Below are positions 1 to 8,700 of a stretch of DNA of 35,421 nt, in pieces. Positions within the stretch are counted from its first letter, which is position 1. Each line of letters begins with the position of its first letter. A program made the translations under genes and the position numbers. Location of the stretch: assembly GCA_938040325.1 (NCBI GenBank), contig CALHXW010000097.1, positions 1 to 35,421 on the forward strand, given 5' to 3'. The notes under the pieces are model-generated. The model did not search any database. It was not told the DNA's origin and saw only the letters and a list, made by a program, of their open reading frames with translations. The DNA comes from an uncultured bacterium (GTDB lineage: Bacteria > Myxococcota_A > UBA9042 > PHBI01).

Positions 1-969
1 AACCGCGGGATCGGGCGTCGTCATGTCGGGCTCAAAGAGGTCGTTGACGCCCGTCACGCCAGGCTCTTCGACGTCTGGAGTGTCCAGCGACTCATAGGTT
101 GTCGGCAGCACCACTTCCGATAGCGTTGTGACGCCGAGGTAGCCCAGATCATCAGGACTGGTCTCGAAGATGTCGTTGGTGTCGGCCGCGTCACCGTCGC
201 CGTTGATGTCGATGCCGCGGATGGGCTCACTGAGTGGCTCGCCACCCTCGCGCCTGAGCGTGAACGCTCGGCTCACAGGAATCTCGCCGGCATCGTCGAG
301 CAACGCCCAGCCGAACGAAAAGTAGTAGGCCCGCATGTTCTTGTAGTAGCCCCACTCTGGCTCCATGGTGCCGTCTGCGGTCTCGAGACGAACATTCGGC
401 AAGACGATGGGGCAGTTAATGACGCGGCCTGTCGACACAGGTGCCTCGACCAGCTCAAGCTCAAATCCCTCGTCGACGGCATCAAACGACGGCATCAGCT
501 CGCCGTTGTAGGTGTCGGTCACCGGGATGATCACGACCTCCCAGATCGGTGAGTACCCAGCGTCGCCCGGGACAAGGTCGACGATCGCGCCGTGCTCGAT
601 GGGGGCAAACGTCCGACCATCCGTGGTCGTGATACCGGTCTCTGCTTCGCGCGCGAGGATGTAGATCGGAATCGCGTGGGAAGGGGTCGGGCCGAAGTTC
701 CAAAACCAAACGCGCTCGCCACCCAGAAACGCCGACAGCCTCGGCACAATGATGGCGTCCATCGGACTGCCGGGGATGTTGTCGTTGGCGGCGATCCGCG
801 CGGCGAGCGCGGTGTCTTCGGTGAGCTCGGGAATCGACGTGCCGGGCGCCAACACCAGATCGCCCACGGGTACCTGGTCGTCTACCTGCGGGCCAAGACA
901 GCCGCCGAGCGTCGCTGCAATCGATAGAAGCACGACCGCAGGTCGCGCCAACGTTATGCGTGGAGTCAC
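1..969 (-). CDS. Predicted lipoprotein, unknown family (3' end cut by window edge)
   Basis: An open frame of 323 codons runs from a GTG at 969 to the first base of the window without a stop, so the C-terminus is missing. The start is supported by an AGGAAGGAAGAG ribosome-binding site just upstream. The N-terminus has a basic start, a hydrophobic stretch and the lipobox LGGC (Cys at about residue 24), which predicts lipidation and export to the envelope. The rest is acidic, with an Asp/Asn-rich stretch (DINGDGDAADTNDIF, about residues 256-270) that resembles a calcium-binding or dockerin-like loop. No enzymatic family is recognised. It starts 35 bases after the kinase stop on the same strand, so co-transcription with the kinase is likely. 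It may be a substrate, sensor partner or unrelated envelope protein; the sequence does not decide. Confidence 0.8.
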   Translation of the reverse strand, partial: MTPRITLARPAVVLLSIAATLGGCLGPQVDDQVPVGDLVLAPGTSIPELTEDTALAARIAANDNIPGSPMDAIIVPRLSAFLGGERVWFWNFGPTPSHAIPIYILAREAETGITTTDGRTFAPIEHGAIVDLVPGDAGYSPIWEVVIIPVTDTYNGELMPSFDAVDEGFELELVEAPVSTGRVINCPIVLPNVRLETADGTMEPEWGYYKNMRAYYFSFGWALLDDAGEIPVSRAFTLRREGGEPLSEPIRGIDINGDGDAADTNDIFETSPDDLGYLGVTTLSEVVLPTTYESLDTPDVEEPGVTGVNDLFEPDMTTPDPAV

Positions 970-1004
970 GGACTCTTCCTTCCTTGGCGCCCAGCGGGCG
1001 CATG

Positions 1005-3188
1005 TCACGGACGGTCGAACTTGAGCGCGAATGTGGCGTCGACGGCACCAGTGTCGGGCTTACTGCGAGTGCGGACTTTCTTTAGGCTCGACGTCACGCA
1101 CTCGCGCAACCAGCCGGTCCCGCCCTTCACCATCACGTCGCGAGCGCGACCATCGGTGTCGATGGTCAGGCTGGCTTTGAGCGTTGTTGGCTTGCCACCG
1201 CCGGCCATCTTCGCAGCGCCTGCGTAGCATGTCTCAAACGAGCTGGTCTTGCGCTTGACGGCACGCGAGATCGCCGACCGAGGCAGGGAGCCCTTCACGC
1301 TGACGCTCGCCACCGAGACAGCCGCCGCAGTCATCTTCACGACCGCCTTCGGGGCGGCTGCAGGCGCATGCTTGGGCTCCGCGACCACCGCAGCGGGCTT
1401 TGGTGTCGGACTCACCACAGGCTTGGGCTCGACCTTTGGGGCATGAACCACGACTGGCTTTGGCGCAACCTTTGGCTCGTGAACGGGCGTTGGTGTCGGC
1501 GTCGGAAGGACGACCTTCGCTTCTGGCGCCGGAGTGGCCTTCTTCGGCCGACGCGTCGGTCGGCGACGTCGGGTCGTCTTCTTTGGCGCCGCAACTGGCG
1601 CGACAACAGCGACGCGGTCGTGCTGCGCAGCCGGAACGACGGCCGCAGGTCTCGGCGTGGTCGACGCGACGGTCGTGGCCGTCGCTGAGCTGACGACGCC
1701 AGCTGGTTGCTTCGCGGGCTCTCCCGCGTGCTTGACGGCGGGCGCTACGATCGCGGGCTGGACGCCACTGGTCGCCGCTGTCTTCGCGGTTGCTGCGGCG
1801 GCGACACCCTTTTTCAGCGTGTCGGCGGCGACTGCGACCTCCACCGGGCTGCCCGCTGCTGTGACCGGCTTGGTCGTCGCGGCCTTGTCGTCTGTTGGCG
1901 TCGCGGGTGCTGGGGCCGACGTCTTGTCGGCCGCCGTGGCGACAAGGGCATTGGCCGCGGCGTTGGCCTGCTTGGCCGTCGTCGTGGGCACGTCCACGAC
2001 ACGATCTGAACCACCACTGGCCGACGAGAGCGTCGCGCGGGACGCCGGCGTGTTGGGGGCATCGGGCGGACCGGCAACCAAGAGGTAGGCACCAGCACCG
2101 ATGGCGAAAATGAGGCCAGCCGCGAGCGCCCACCAGCCACGGTGCAGCTTCTTGGGCTCCTCGGCCTGAGCGGGCGCTAGAGCGCCGGCGGCGTCTGTCG
2201 TGACACCTACTGGGTTGACGTAGCCATGGGGCTGTGGCCGCTGATGCGAGTCGGTGTCATGGACCGCCCTGGTCGTCCCTCCATCCGTCGCCCACACCCT
2301 CACCGCGGCGCGGAACTCGCGCGCCGTTTGGTAACGCTCGTCGCGCGAGCGGGCCATGGCCTTCTGGACGACATCGTCATGGACCGCAGCGAGGTTGGGC
2401 GCGACCTGAGATGGCACCATCGCGTCACGGGTCAGGTGCATCACCATCACCGCGATGGGTGTGTCTGCGGAGAAGGGCACGACGCCGGTGAGCATCTGGT
2501 AGAGCATCACGCCGCACGCGTAGATGTCGGTGCGCGCGTCGACCTTTTTGCCTTCGGCCTGCTCGGGCGCCATGAACTCAGGGGTACCGCAGACGTCGCC
2601 CTCACGGGTCAGCGAGCGCGCCGCGGTCTTTCCTGTGAGGGCTTCCTCACTGTCATCGGGCAGCTGGAGCTTGGCAATCCCGAAGTCGAGTACCTTCACG
2701 TGCTCGTAGGCCTGCCCGTCATCATCGGTCGCGGGAATCAGCATGACGTTGTCAGGCTTCATGTCGCGGTGGACAATGCCGGTGTCGTGCGCAGCGCTGA
2801 GCGCCGCGAGGACCTGACTCATGATGCGCGCAGCACGCGCAGGGTGCAGGGCGCCTTCGTCCTCGATCAGGTCGCCCAGCGTGCGGCCGCGGACGAACTC
2901 CATCACGAGGTACTGGCGACCGTCGTCGATGCCGTAGTCGAGGATCTGAACCGAGTTTCGGTGACGCAGCCGCGACGTGAGCTTGGCCTCGCGGCGGAAG
3001 CGCGCTTCGGCCTGCGGGTGCGACATCACGTGGCTGTGAAGCACCTTGATCGCGACATCGCGGTCCAGGTCGCGGTGGTGAGCCCGGTAGACGGTGCCCA
3101 TGCCGCCCTCGCCGAGGACCTCAAGCGGGACGTACTTACCACCTGCAATCGGTGACTCGTCACAGCCTGCTGTCTTGCCCTCGATCAT
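1005..3188 (-). CDS. Transmembrane Ser/Thr protein kinase with AgmX/PglI-like C-terminal domain
   Basis: This 727-residue Hanks-type kinase has all the expected motifs: the glycine loop GEGGMGTVY (26-34), the ATP-binding Lys in VAIK (K48), the catalytic loop HRDMKPDN (140-147), DFG (168-170) and GTPEFMAPE (201-209). It should therefore be catalytically active in the cytoplasm. A single membrane segment follows at about 351-373. After it comes a long Ala/Thr/Pro/Lys-rich linker (about 375-620) like the periplasm-spanning region of TonB-type proteins. The last ~100 residues resemble the AgmX/PglI C-terminal domain, with two cysteines (C654, C697) flanking a Leu-rich beta-type core ending in ATFALKF. 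The start is ATG with an AGGA site upstream. The domain order suggests a kinase whose outer part senses or binds something in the periplasm. Phosphorylation targets are unknown. The downstream lipoprotein gene is probably in the same transcript. Confidence 0.93.
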   Translation of the reverse strand: MIEGKTAGCDESPIAGGKYVPLEVLGEGGMGTVYRAHHRDLDRDVAIKVLHSHVMSHPQAEARFRREAKLTSRLRHRNSVQILDYGIDDGRQYLVMEFVRGRTLGDLIEDEGALHPARAARIMSQVLAALSAAHDTGIVHRDMKPDNVMLIPATDDDGQAYEHVKVLDFGIAKLQLPDDSEEALTGKTAARSLTREGDVCGTPEFMAPEQAEGKKVDARTDIYACGVMLYQMLTGVVPFSADTPIAVMVMHLTRDAMVPSQVAPNLAAVHDDVVQKAMARSRDERYQTAREFRAAVRVWATDGGTTRAVHDTDSHQRPQPHGYVNPVGVTTDAAGALAPAQAEEPKKLHRGWWALAAGLIFAIGAGAYLLVAGPPDAPNTPASRATLSSASGGSDRVVDVPTTTAKQANAAANALVATAADKTSAPAPATPTDDKAATTKPVTAAGSPVEVAVAADTLKKGVAAAATAKTAATSGVQPAIVAPAVKHAGEPAKQPAGVVSSATATTVASTTPRPAAVVPAAQHDRVAVVAPVAAPKKTTRRRRPTRRPKKATPAPEAKVVLPTPTPTPVHEPKVAPKPVVVHAPKVEPKPVVSPTPKPAAVVAEPKHAPAAAPKAVVKMTAAAVSVASVSVKGSLPRSAISRAVKRKTSSFETCYAGAAKMAGGGKPTTLKASLTIDTDGRARDVMVKGGTGWLRECVTSSLKKVRTRSKPDTGAVDATFALKFDRP

Positions 3189-3222
3189 CCGATCCTACGT
3201 CCGTTGTTGAAGTGTCGGCGGC

Positions 3223-3252
3223 ACTATACCGCGATTTTCCGTCGCGTGTACG
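3223..3252 (-). promoter_or_regulatory. Candidate sigma70-type promoter for the kinase gene
   Basis: Read on the minus strand, a TATAGT -10 hexamer (3223-3228, 5 of 6 matches) lies 18 bases after a CGTACA -35 hexamer (3247-3252, 3 of 6 matches). It sits 35 bases before the kinase ATG, in the 110-base gap after the antiporter stop. The -35 is weak, so this is a tentative call, but it would let the kinase and lipoprotein be expressed independently of the antiporter. Confidence 0.4.
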
Positions 3253-3298
3253 TTCTGAGCGTCGTTTCTGCCAGGTTCCACGTGCCGCGGAACGGCTG

Positions 3299-4663
3299 TC
3301 ACTCCGGCTCGCCGACTTGTGCTGCCTCGTCTTGTCCTTCTGGTTCCTTGTACGCGGCAGGCTCGGAATCGGTTGCCTCTTCCACAGAATTTGTTGGCTT
3401 GCCGACGTCCTGTGGGAATCGAAAGAGCACGACGCGCCCGAAGCTATCGAGGATCCCGCGCTCGATCAGAAACACAAAGATCGCCACCAACAGGATCGAG
3501 ATGAACACCATCATGGCGACGGTCGAGGCGAGGGCCGGCGCGTGCTCGAGGCCCGCCTGGATGGGAAGCTGCGCCAGCACGGCGGCCGCGAGGCCACGCG
3601 GCACGAGCGCCCACGAGAGCAACGCCTCGCGCCGGTTGGTGGTCTTGCTGCTCATGAAGAGCAGCACCGCCGGAATACGCGGGATGAACGGGACAAGCGC
3701 GAGCACCAGCGCGGCGACGCCGAGGCCTGTCGCGAAGGCGTCGAGCGTGACGTTGAGGCCGAGGTAGAAGAAGAAGAAGCTCTTGAGGAGGAAGACGACC
3801 TGCGCGTAGAGCTTACGCTCCGTGCGGTTGACGTTTCGGATGCGGATGTTGCGCTCGGTGCCGTCGCTGCGCTTGCCGACCCGCAAGCTGGCGCTGTCGG
3901 GTAGGTTGCCGAGCGTGATGCCGAAGGCGAGTGCCGCGATGGCGCCAGACAGCCCAAGTGTCTCGGCAAACCCGTAGATCACGAGCGCGAAGGCAAGCGT
4001 CGTGAACATGGCGTTCTTCATGCGCTCGAAGATGGACAGGATCAGCGCCCACACAAACCCCATCGCGAGTCCGAGCACGGACGCACCAACGAGCGAGTAC
4101 GCTGCATTGCCAACGAGGCTTCCCGGCACGACGCCCGCCCCCTGGGCGAGCGCCGCGGTGATGCCGACGGTGCCGATGATGCAGAGCACGTCGGTCAGAG
4201 CGCTCTCGATGGTGAGGATCGTGGTGGTCTCGTCCGAGGCCTTGAGACCCTTCACCATGGGAATCACGACCGCCGACGACGTGCCGCCGAGGATGAATGC
4301 GCCTAGGATGGCCGTCCACATGTCGAGGCCGACGAGCTCGGCGAACACCCACGCCATCCCGGCGACGGCTCCTGCCATGCTGATGAGCGCGAAAGGCACC
4401 GCCCGTCCCGCCTGGGCGAGCAAGGTCCTGATGTTGAGCGAGATGCCGCTCTCGGTGAGGATGACCACCAAAGTGACGCTGCTGAGGAACTCGCCGACCC
4501 GGCCGAACGCGGCGAGGTTGACGAGCCCGGTCACAGCAGGACCGGCGATGACGCCGATCACCATCATCAGCAGGATGTCGGGAATGCGCGTCTTCTCGAA
4601 GATGAGCTCGAGCAGGTGGGCAACAAAGACGAAGAGTCCGGCTGCTAAAATGATCTCGGCCAC
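3299..4663 (-). CDS. Cation:proton antiporter (CPA superfamily)
   Basis: The 454-residue protein is a polytopic membrane protein with about 11-13 hydrophobic segments spread over residues 1-410, the usual size of the CPA1/CPA2 (NhaP/KefB-like) transporters. It would exchange Na+ or K+ for protons across the inner membrane. Family signatures include the N-terminal RIPDILLMMVIGVIAGP (26-42), GGTSSAVVIPM (126-136) and the ion-site helix ESALTDVLCI (153-162). In that helix the usual Asn-Asp or Asp-Asp pair is Thr-Asp, with D158 kept. The C-terminus (about 420-454) is a soluble acidic tail, with no RCK/TrkA-N domain as in KefB. The start is GTG at 4663, supported by TAGGAG five to eight bases upstream. 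It is divergent from the YqeY gene and upstream of the kinase on the same strand. The ion carried cannot be told from the sequence. Confidence 0.9.
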   Translation of the reverse strand: MAEIILAAGLFVFVAHLLELIFEKTRIPDILLMMVIGVIAGPAVTGLVNLAAFGRVGEFLSSVTLVVILTESGISLNIRTLLAQAGRAVPFALISMAGAVAGMAWVFAELVGLDMWTAILGAFILGGTSSAVVIPMVKGLKASDETTTILTIESALTDVLCIIGTVGITAALAQGAGVVPGSLVGNAAYSLVGASVLGLAMGFVWALILSIFERMKNAMFTTLAFALVIYGFAETLGLSGAIAALAFGITLGNLPDSASLRVGKRSDGTERNIRIRNVNRTERKLYAQVVFLLKSFFFFYLGLNVTLDAFATGLGVAALVLALVPFIPRIPAVLLFMSSKTTNRREALLSWALVPRGLAAAVLAQLPIQAGLEHAPALASTVAMMVFISILLVAIFVFLIERGILDSFGRVVLFRFPQDVGKPTNSVEEATDSEPAAYKEPEGQDEAAQVGEPE

Positions 4664-4902
4664 TGACGCTCCTATCGGGTCGGTGTTGGATGCTGCTGGC
4701 GCGGCAGTATGGACCGAAATCGTCGCCGCGTCGCCAACACCTCGCGGGTGAGTCCGATCTCCGCACCAAAATCACGCGTGTTGCCGACGGCATCGCCGCT
4801 TCATCGCCGACGAGGGCATCGATGAAAAGCAGTCCATCGCCCCGGACGGGGAGGCGCCGCCAAGATCGCTTGCCGGCGAGCCTCGATTGCAGGCAGCAGG
4901 AC

Positions 4903-4932
4903 TTGCCAATCGATCGGGGCAGTGGCTATCTC
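4903..4932 (+). promoter_or_regulatory. Weak candidate promoter for the YqeY-family gene
   Basis: TTGCCA (4903-4908, 4 of 6 matches) is followed after 18 bases by TATCTC (4927-4932, 3 of 6 matches), 30 bases before the ATG at 4963. The -10 is poor. The remaining part of the 4664-4962 gap between the divergent genes shows no other feature I can support. Confidence 0.3.
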
Positions 4933-4962
4933 TTGCCGCCTCAAGAGCGAGGAGTGACGCTG

Positions 4963-5409
4963 ATGGCCCTGAAAGAAACGCTGACCAACGACATGAAAGC
5001 GGCGATGCGCGCCAAAGACAAAGTCACCCTATCCACGGTGCGACTGCTGCTCGCTGAGCTCAAGAACATGGAGATCGACGCGGCCGATGGCCTGTCCGAG
5101 GCCGATGAGCTCCAGCTCCTGACACGGCACGCCAAGCGCCGCCGCGAGGCGATCGTTGAGTACGACAAGGCCGACCGGGCGGAGCTCGCCGCAGCTGAGC
5201 GCGCCGAGCTTGTCGTCATCGAAGGCTACCTGCCGAAGCAGCTGACGCCCGAAGAGGCGACGGACGTTGCGCGCGAAGTGATCGCGAGCGTTGGCGCCGA
5301 GAGCATGCGCGACATGGGCAAGGTCATGGGCGCGCTGATGGGCAAGCTCAAGGGCCGCTTCCCTGGCAAAGCGGTGAAGCCGATCGTCGAGGGACTGCTC
5401 AAAGGCTAG
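4963..5409 (+). CDS. GatB/YqeY domain protein
   Basis: The 148-residue product matches the stand-alone YqeY family in length and pattern: MALKETLTNDMKAAMRAKDK at the start, a RRREAIVEY motif in the middle, GYLPKQLTPEE after it, and GKVMGALMGKLKGRFPGK near the end. The family resembles the tRNA-binding tail of the GatB amidotransferase subunit, but its own role is unsettled. It is cytoplasmic and lacks a signal peptide. The open frame extends upstream to 4690, but the ATG at 4963 is chosen because GAGGAG lies eight bases before it and family similarity begins exactly there. In many bacteria yqeY is near rpsU or dnaG; neither is seen here. Confidence 0.93.
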   Translation: MALKETLTNDMKAAMRAKDKVTLSTVRLLLAELKNMEIDAADGLSEADELQLLTRHAKRRREAIVEYDKADRAELAAAERAELVVIEGYLPKQLTPEEATDVAREVIASVGAESMRDMGKVMGALMGKLKGRFPGKAVKPIVEGLLKG

Positions 5410-5447
5410 CCCCAAATCCGCAGCCGGAAAGAGCGCTTGTTTTGGGG
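5410..5447 (+). terminator. Inverted repeat directly after the YqeY stop
   Basis: CCCCAAA (5410-5416) pairs with TTTGGGG (5441-5447) around a 24-base loop, and short CTAG motifs flank both arms. It begins at the base after the stop codon. There is no T-run, so it is only a possible rho-independent or mRNA-stabilising structure. Confidence 0.3.
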
Positions 5448-5485
5448 TGCTAGTGTGATGAACGAGAGGAAACCTCAACGCGGGT

Positions 5486-5506
5486 CTCAGGGACGCAGTC
5501 CCTGAG
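5486..5506. other. Perfect 9-bp hairpin in the 5410-5788 gap
   Basis: CTCAGGGAC (5486-5494) and GTCCCTGAG (5498-5506) form a perfect stem with a three-base GCA loop. It lies 76 bases after the YqeY stop. No T-run follows on either strand. It may be a bidirectional terminator-like or processing element. The remainder of the 5410-5788 gap holds the promoter at 5689-5717; a 79-codon open frame there is not convincing. Confidence 0.4.
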
Positions 5507-5688
5507 TGATCCTAAGGTCATCGCTCCAGTGGGCACATCGCGAAGTCATCAGATTGTGCATTTCCCGGCAACGCTGCTAGGCATCGCTGCCAGCGTTCGG
5601 GAACGACCAGCTGCTGGTTGGCAGCATACACAGCCAGCCACCAGTGCAACCAACCGGCTTGATCTTTCCGAAATGTTGCGGCTACCGG

Positions 5689-5717
5689 TCGAAAACATCC
5701 TTCAAACTCCGTATACT
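5689..5717 (+). promoter_or_regulatory. Sigma70-type promoter of the giant surface protein gene
   Basis: TCGAAA (5689-5694, 4 of 6 matches) and TATACT (5712-5717, 5 of 6 matches) are separated by 17 bases, the optimal spacing. The local sequence is AT-richer than its surroundings. It predicts a start of transcription near 5724 and a leader of about 65 bases before the ATG at 5789. Confidence 0.55.
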
Positions 5718-5788
5718 AGCCCCACGTCGAACAAGAATCAGGCGGGTACTGAGCAACGTTTGCTTTAGGCCGCCGACTGGGGAACAAC

Positions 5789-8700
5789 ATGACTGAGCGA
5801 TTGCTTTGGGCAGTCTGTGCCTTCGCGCTGACTTGCGTGCCTGCCTACGCCGCACCAATCGTCAACGATAACGTCGGGTCGTGGATTGACACCTACCGGG
5901 ACAACGCCGGTGTCGAACTCACCGAGACGGTGGACGCCACGCACAACGCTAGCGGCCAGCTTATGACCATCAGCACGGGAGCCAGCGTCGGCTACTACAC
6001 GACCGTGCCGATCGCCCCCAACTCATACTCTGCGTGGACGGCAGCCTACGTCACCTACACTGCCGGGGCGTCCTCGGATGTGGCGGTCACCGCGATCGAT
6101 GACGCTGGCGTTAGCTACGGACCGCTGGCGATCACGGCATCCGATGACCCTGCGTGGGACGGCAAGGTCGATCTCTCGTCGATTCCAGCGACCGCAGCGT
6201 CTCTGAAGCTGCGGGTTGATCTCAGCAAATCGGGCCCCATCGTGCCCGCGGTCCAGGGGCTCAACGTCCGTTGGCAGCCCAAGTCGCTCATCCGTGTGTC
6301 GATCGATGCTGTCGCGAACCTGTGCGAGGCGCAAGATGGCGAGTCCAGGGTCCGCGTGTCGGTCTCTTATGTGGACGCCACCGACCTCGTGGTGTGGGCG
6401 CCGATCAGCGCCGGCGTCGTCGCCAATGATCCCGGCCAAGCTCCGAACGTCACGTTCCTCAGCGCCAGTCAAGGTGGCCGCTACCACCCCGGCCCCGGTC
6501 CGTTGACGGTTCACAACGCGTCGGTCCCGCCTGGCTCCGTCTGGTGGGACCTTGGCGACAAGGCTGCTGGCAACGCCTTCAGCGTGACGTTCAAGTATCG
6601 CTCGCCGACCGGCACCCTCGACGGAACCAGCTACACCCTGACCGCAGGCGGTATCTCAACCAACTCGGAGATCGCCGCAAGCCCGGTCACCCAAACGACG
6701 ACCATCACCGCTAGCCCCGGACCAACACTCCGCAAGAGCGCATCACCGGCCTACAACATCGACGGCGTCACCTTCACTGACCAGGACCAGGCGCTGACGT
6801 ACACGATCACTGCCTACAACTACATCTACCCGATCCCCGAACGTTGCCGCGAGACCTACTACGACGCCGTCGTCTACGACTCCATCGGCCCCTTCCTCGC
6901 TGACGGGACGTTCACCGGACCGCCCACCGACATCACCGGCGGCGGTCAGTTCACCACCACCGATATCGTCGTCAACGGCGTGGCGGTGCCTGCCAACTCG
7001 GTCTATTGGGACCTCGGGAGCCTTGGCGTCGGCTCAAGTCGCTCGATGTCGTTTACAGTCCAGATTGGTGACGAGATCGCCGTCCCCGACGACACCGAGG
7101 TCCTCAACACCGCTCATCTGCGCTCAAGCTTCCAACCTGAGACTGCGTCGCGCTCGCTCAACATCATCATGGGCATTCCCAACACGCCGGGCGGCAGATT
7201 GCGTAAGACAGGTCCGCGCGTCATCGGCTACGGCGACCCCGTCACCTACACGTTCAGCTACGGCAACACCGGTGCCTCCGCCATCAATGACCTCATCATC
7301 TGGGACAAGATCCCCACCGGCATGCAGGTCAGCTCGGCCTTTTTGTCGTCAGAGACCGGCGGTATGGTCTGGTACACGACCGCTGGCGCCTCCAACGCAG
7401 CCGACACACCGCCTGACTTCGACGTCGACACCGGTGTCTTCACTGGCGCCAGCTGGTCGACCACGCCGCCAGCAGACATCACCACCGTCACATTCGTCGC
7501 ATTCCGAGTCCCGAAGTTGGCATCGAACTTCTTCCCTGAGGATGGCGTTCCCAACAGCTTCACTGCGCGCCTGACTCTGACGACCTCCATCCCCGATGGC
7601 GAGTGCCCGAACGTTCAGTTCCAAAACACCGGCCACTTCCGCGGCTACGGCTACACCGGCGTTGGCGAGACCACCGTCACAAATGAGCTCTTCAGCAACA
7701 TCTATTCGTGGACGGTCTTTTCGCGGCCGGCGCTGCCGAACCTGACCACCTCGCGCGCGTCGAGTAGCCCCGGAGAGCTGATCGGAACTGGGCCCGTCTC
7801 CTACGCCATTCAGGTGGCCAATCGCCGCCCGGCGACCAACGGCGGCGTTGCGCCTATCGACACCGTGCTCGACACCGAAGTGGTGATTCAGCTCCCATCG
7901 GCCAACGTCAATGGGACCAGTCAGTTCCTGCCCTTTACCGCTATCGACGCAGCCGGCGGCATCGTCGACTACTCAGGTCTCCCGTCGACGATCGTCGTCA
8001 CGTTCCCAGTCATCGCGCCAAACGCGACCAAGACCATCAACGTCGGGATCGATGTACCTGACGGGCTGCTCGACAACACAAACCTCTCCATCAACGCCTC
8101 GATCCGCGGCTACGACGATCTCTGCGGGCCGACGAGCGCCAACGTCAGCGCGTCCACACGCGTCCGGACCGACCCCTACTTAAGCGTCGGCAAGAGCGTG
8201 AACCTCTCGATCGGCGCTGCCGGCAGCGAGCTCGACTACACCATTTCATTCGTCAACACCGGCGATGGTGTGTCGACCAAGACGTGGGCGCTCGATCGCT
8301 TACCTGCCGATGCCGAGTTCCTCTCTGGCGACAACTCCAACGTCGAGTTCTGGTTCAGCGACAGCCTTCCCCCAACACTGCCAAGCTCACTGGCCGATCC
8401 CGTCATCTGGGACGAGGCCACAATCATCGGCAGCGGCGCATTCCAGCCCGGCGTCCCGCTGCCCCAAGGCGGCATCCGCTCGCCCTATGGCGCCGCAACG
8501 ACCTGGGTCGCTATGCGCCTTGACGACACCAACCTGTCGCCGCCCCAGTTCATCACCAACAGCTTACGGCAAGCGCGCTTCACCCTCGCCATCGCAGCCG
8601 ACGCGACAGTCGGCGACTTCGTAGCCAACGAAGTCGGCATCATCTCGCAGGAGACCGAGATCGCCATCTCCAATCAGGCCCGCACCCTGGTCAGCGACAA

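Noticed and set aside
482..1048. 188-codon minus-strand frame at the left edge
   Set aside because: Its translation is extremely Arg-rich. The frame starting with GTG at 969 has a lipobox and normal composition.
2226..3155. 309-codon plus-strand open frame over the kinase gene
   Set aside because: It is a His/Arg/Val-rich mirror of the kinase codons with no homology pattern or ribosome-binding site. The kinase motifs on the other strand are certain.
5529..5768. 79-codon plus-strand frame before the giant gene
   Set aside because: No ribosome-binding site, no family pattern, and it spans the best promoter of the region.
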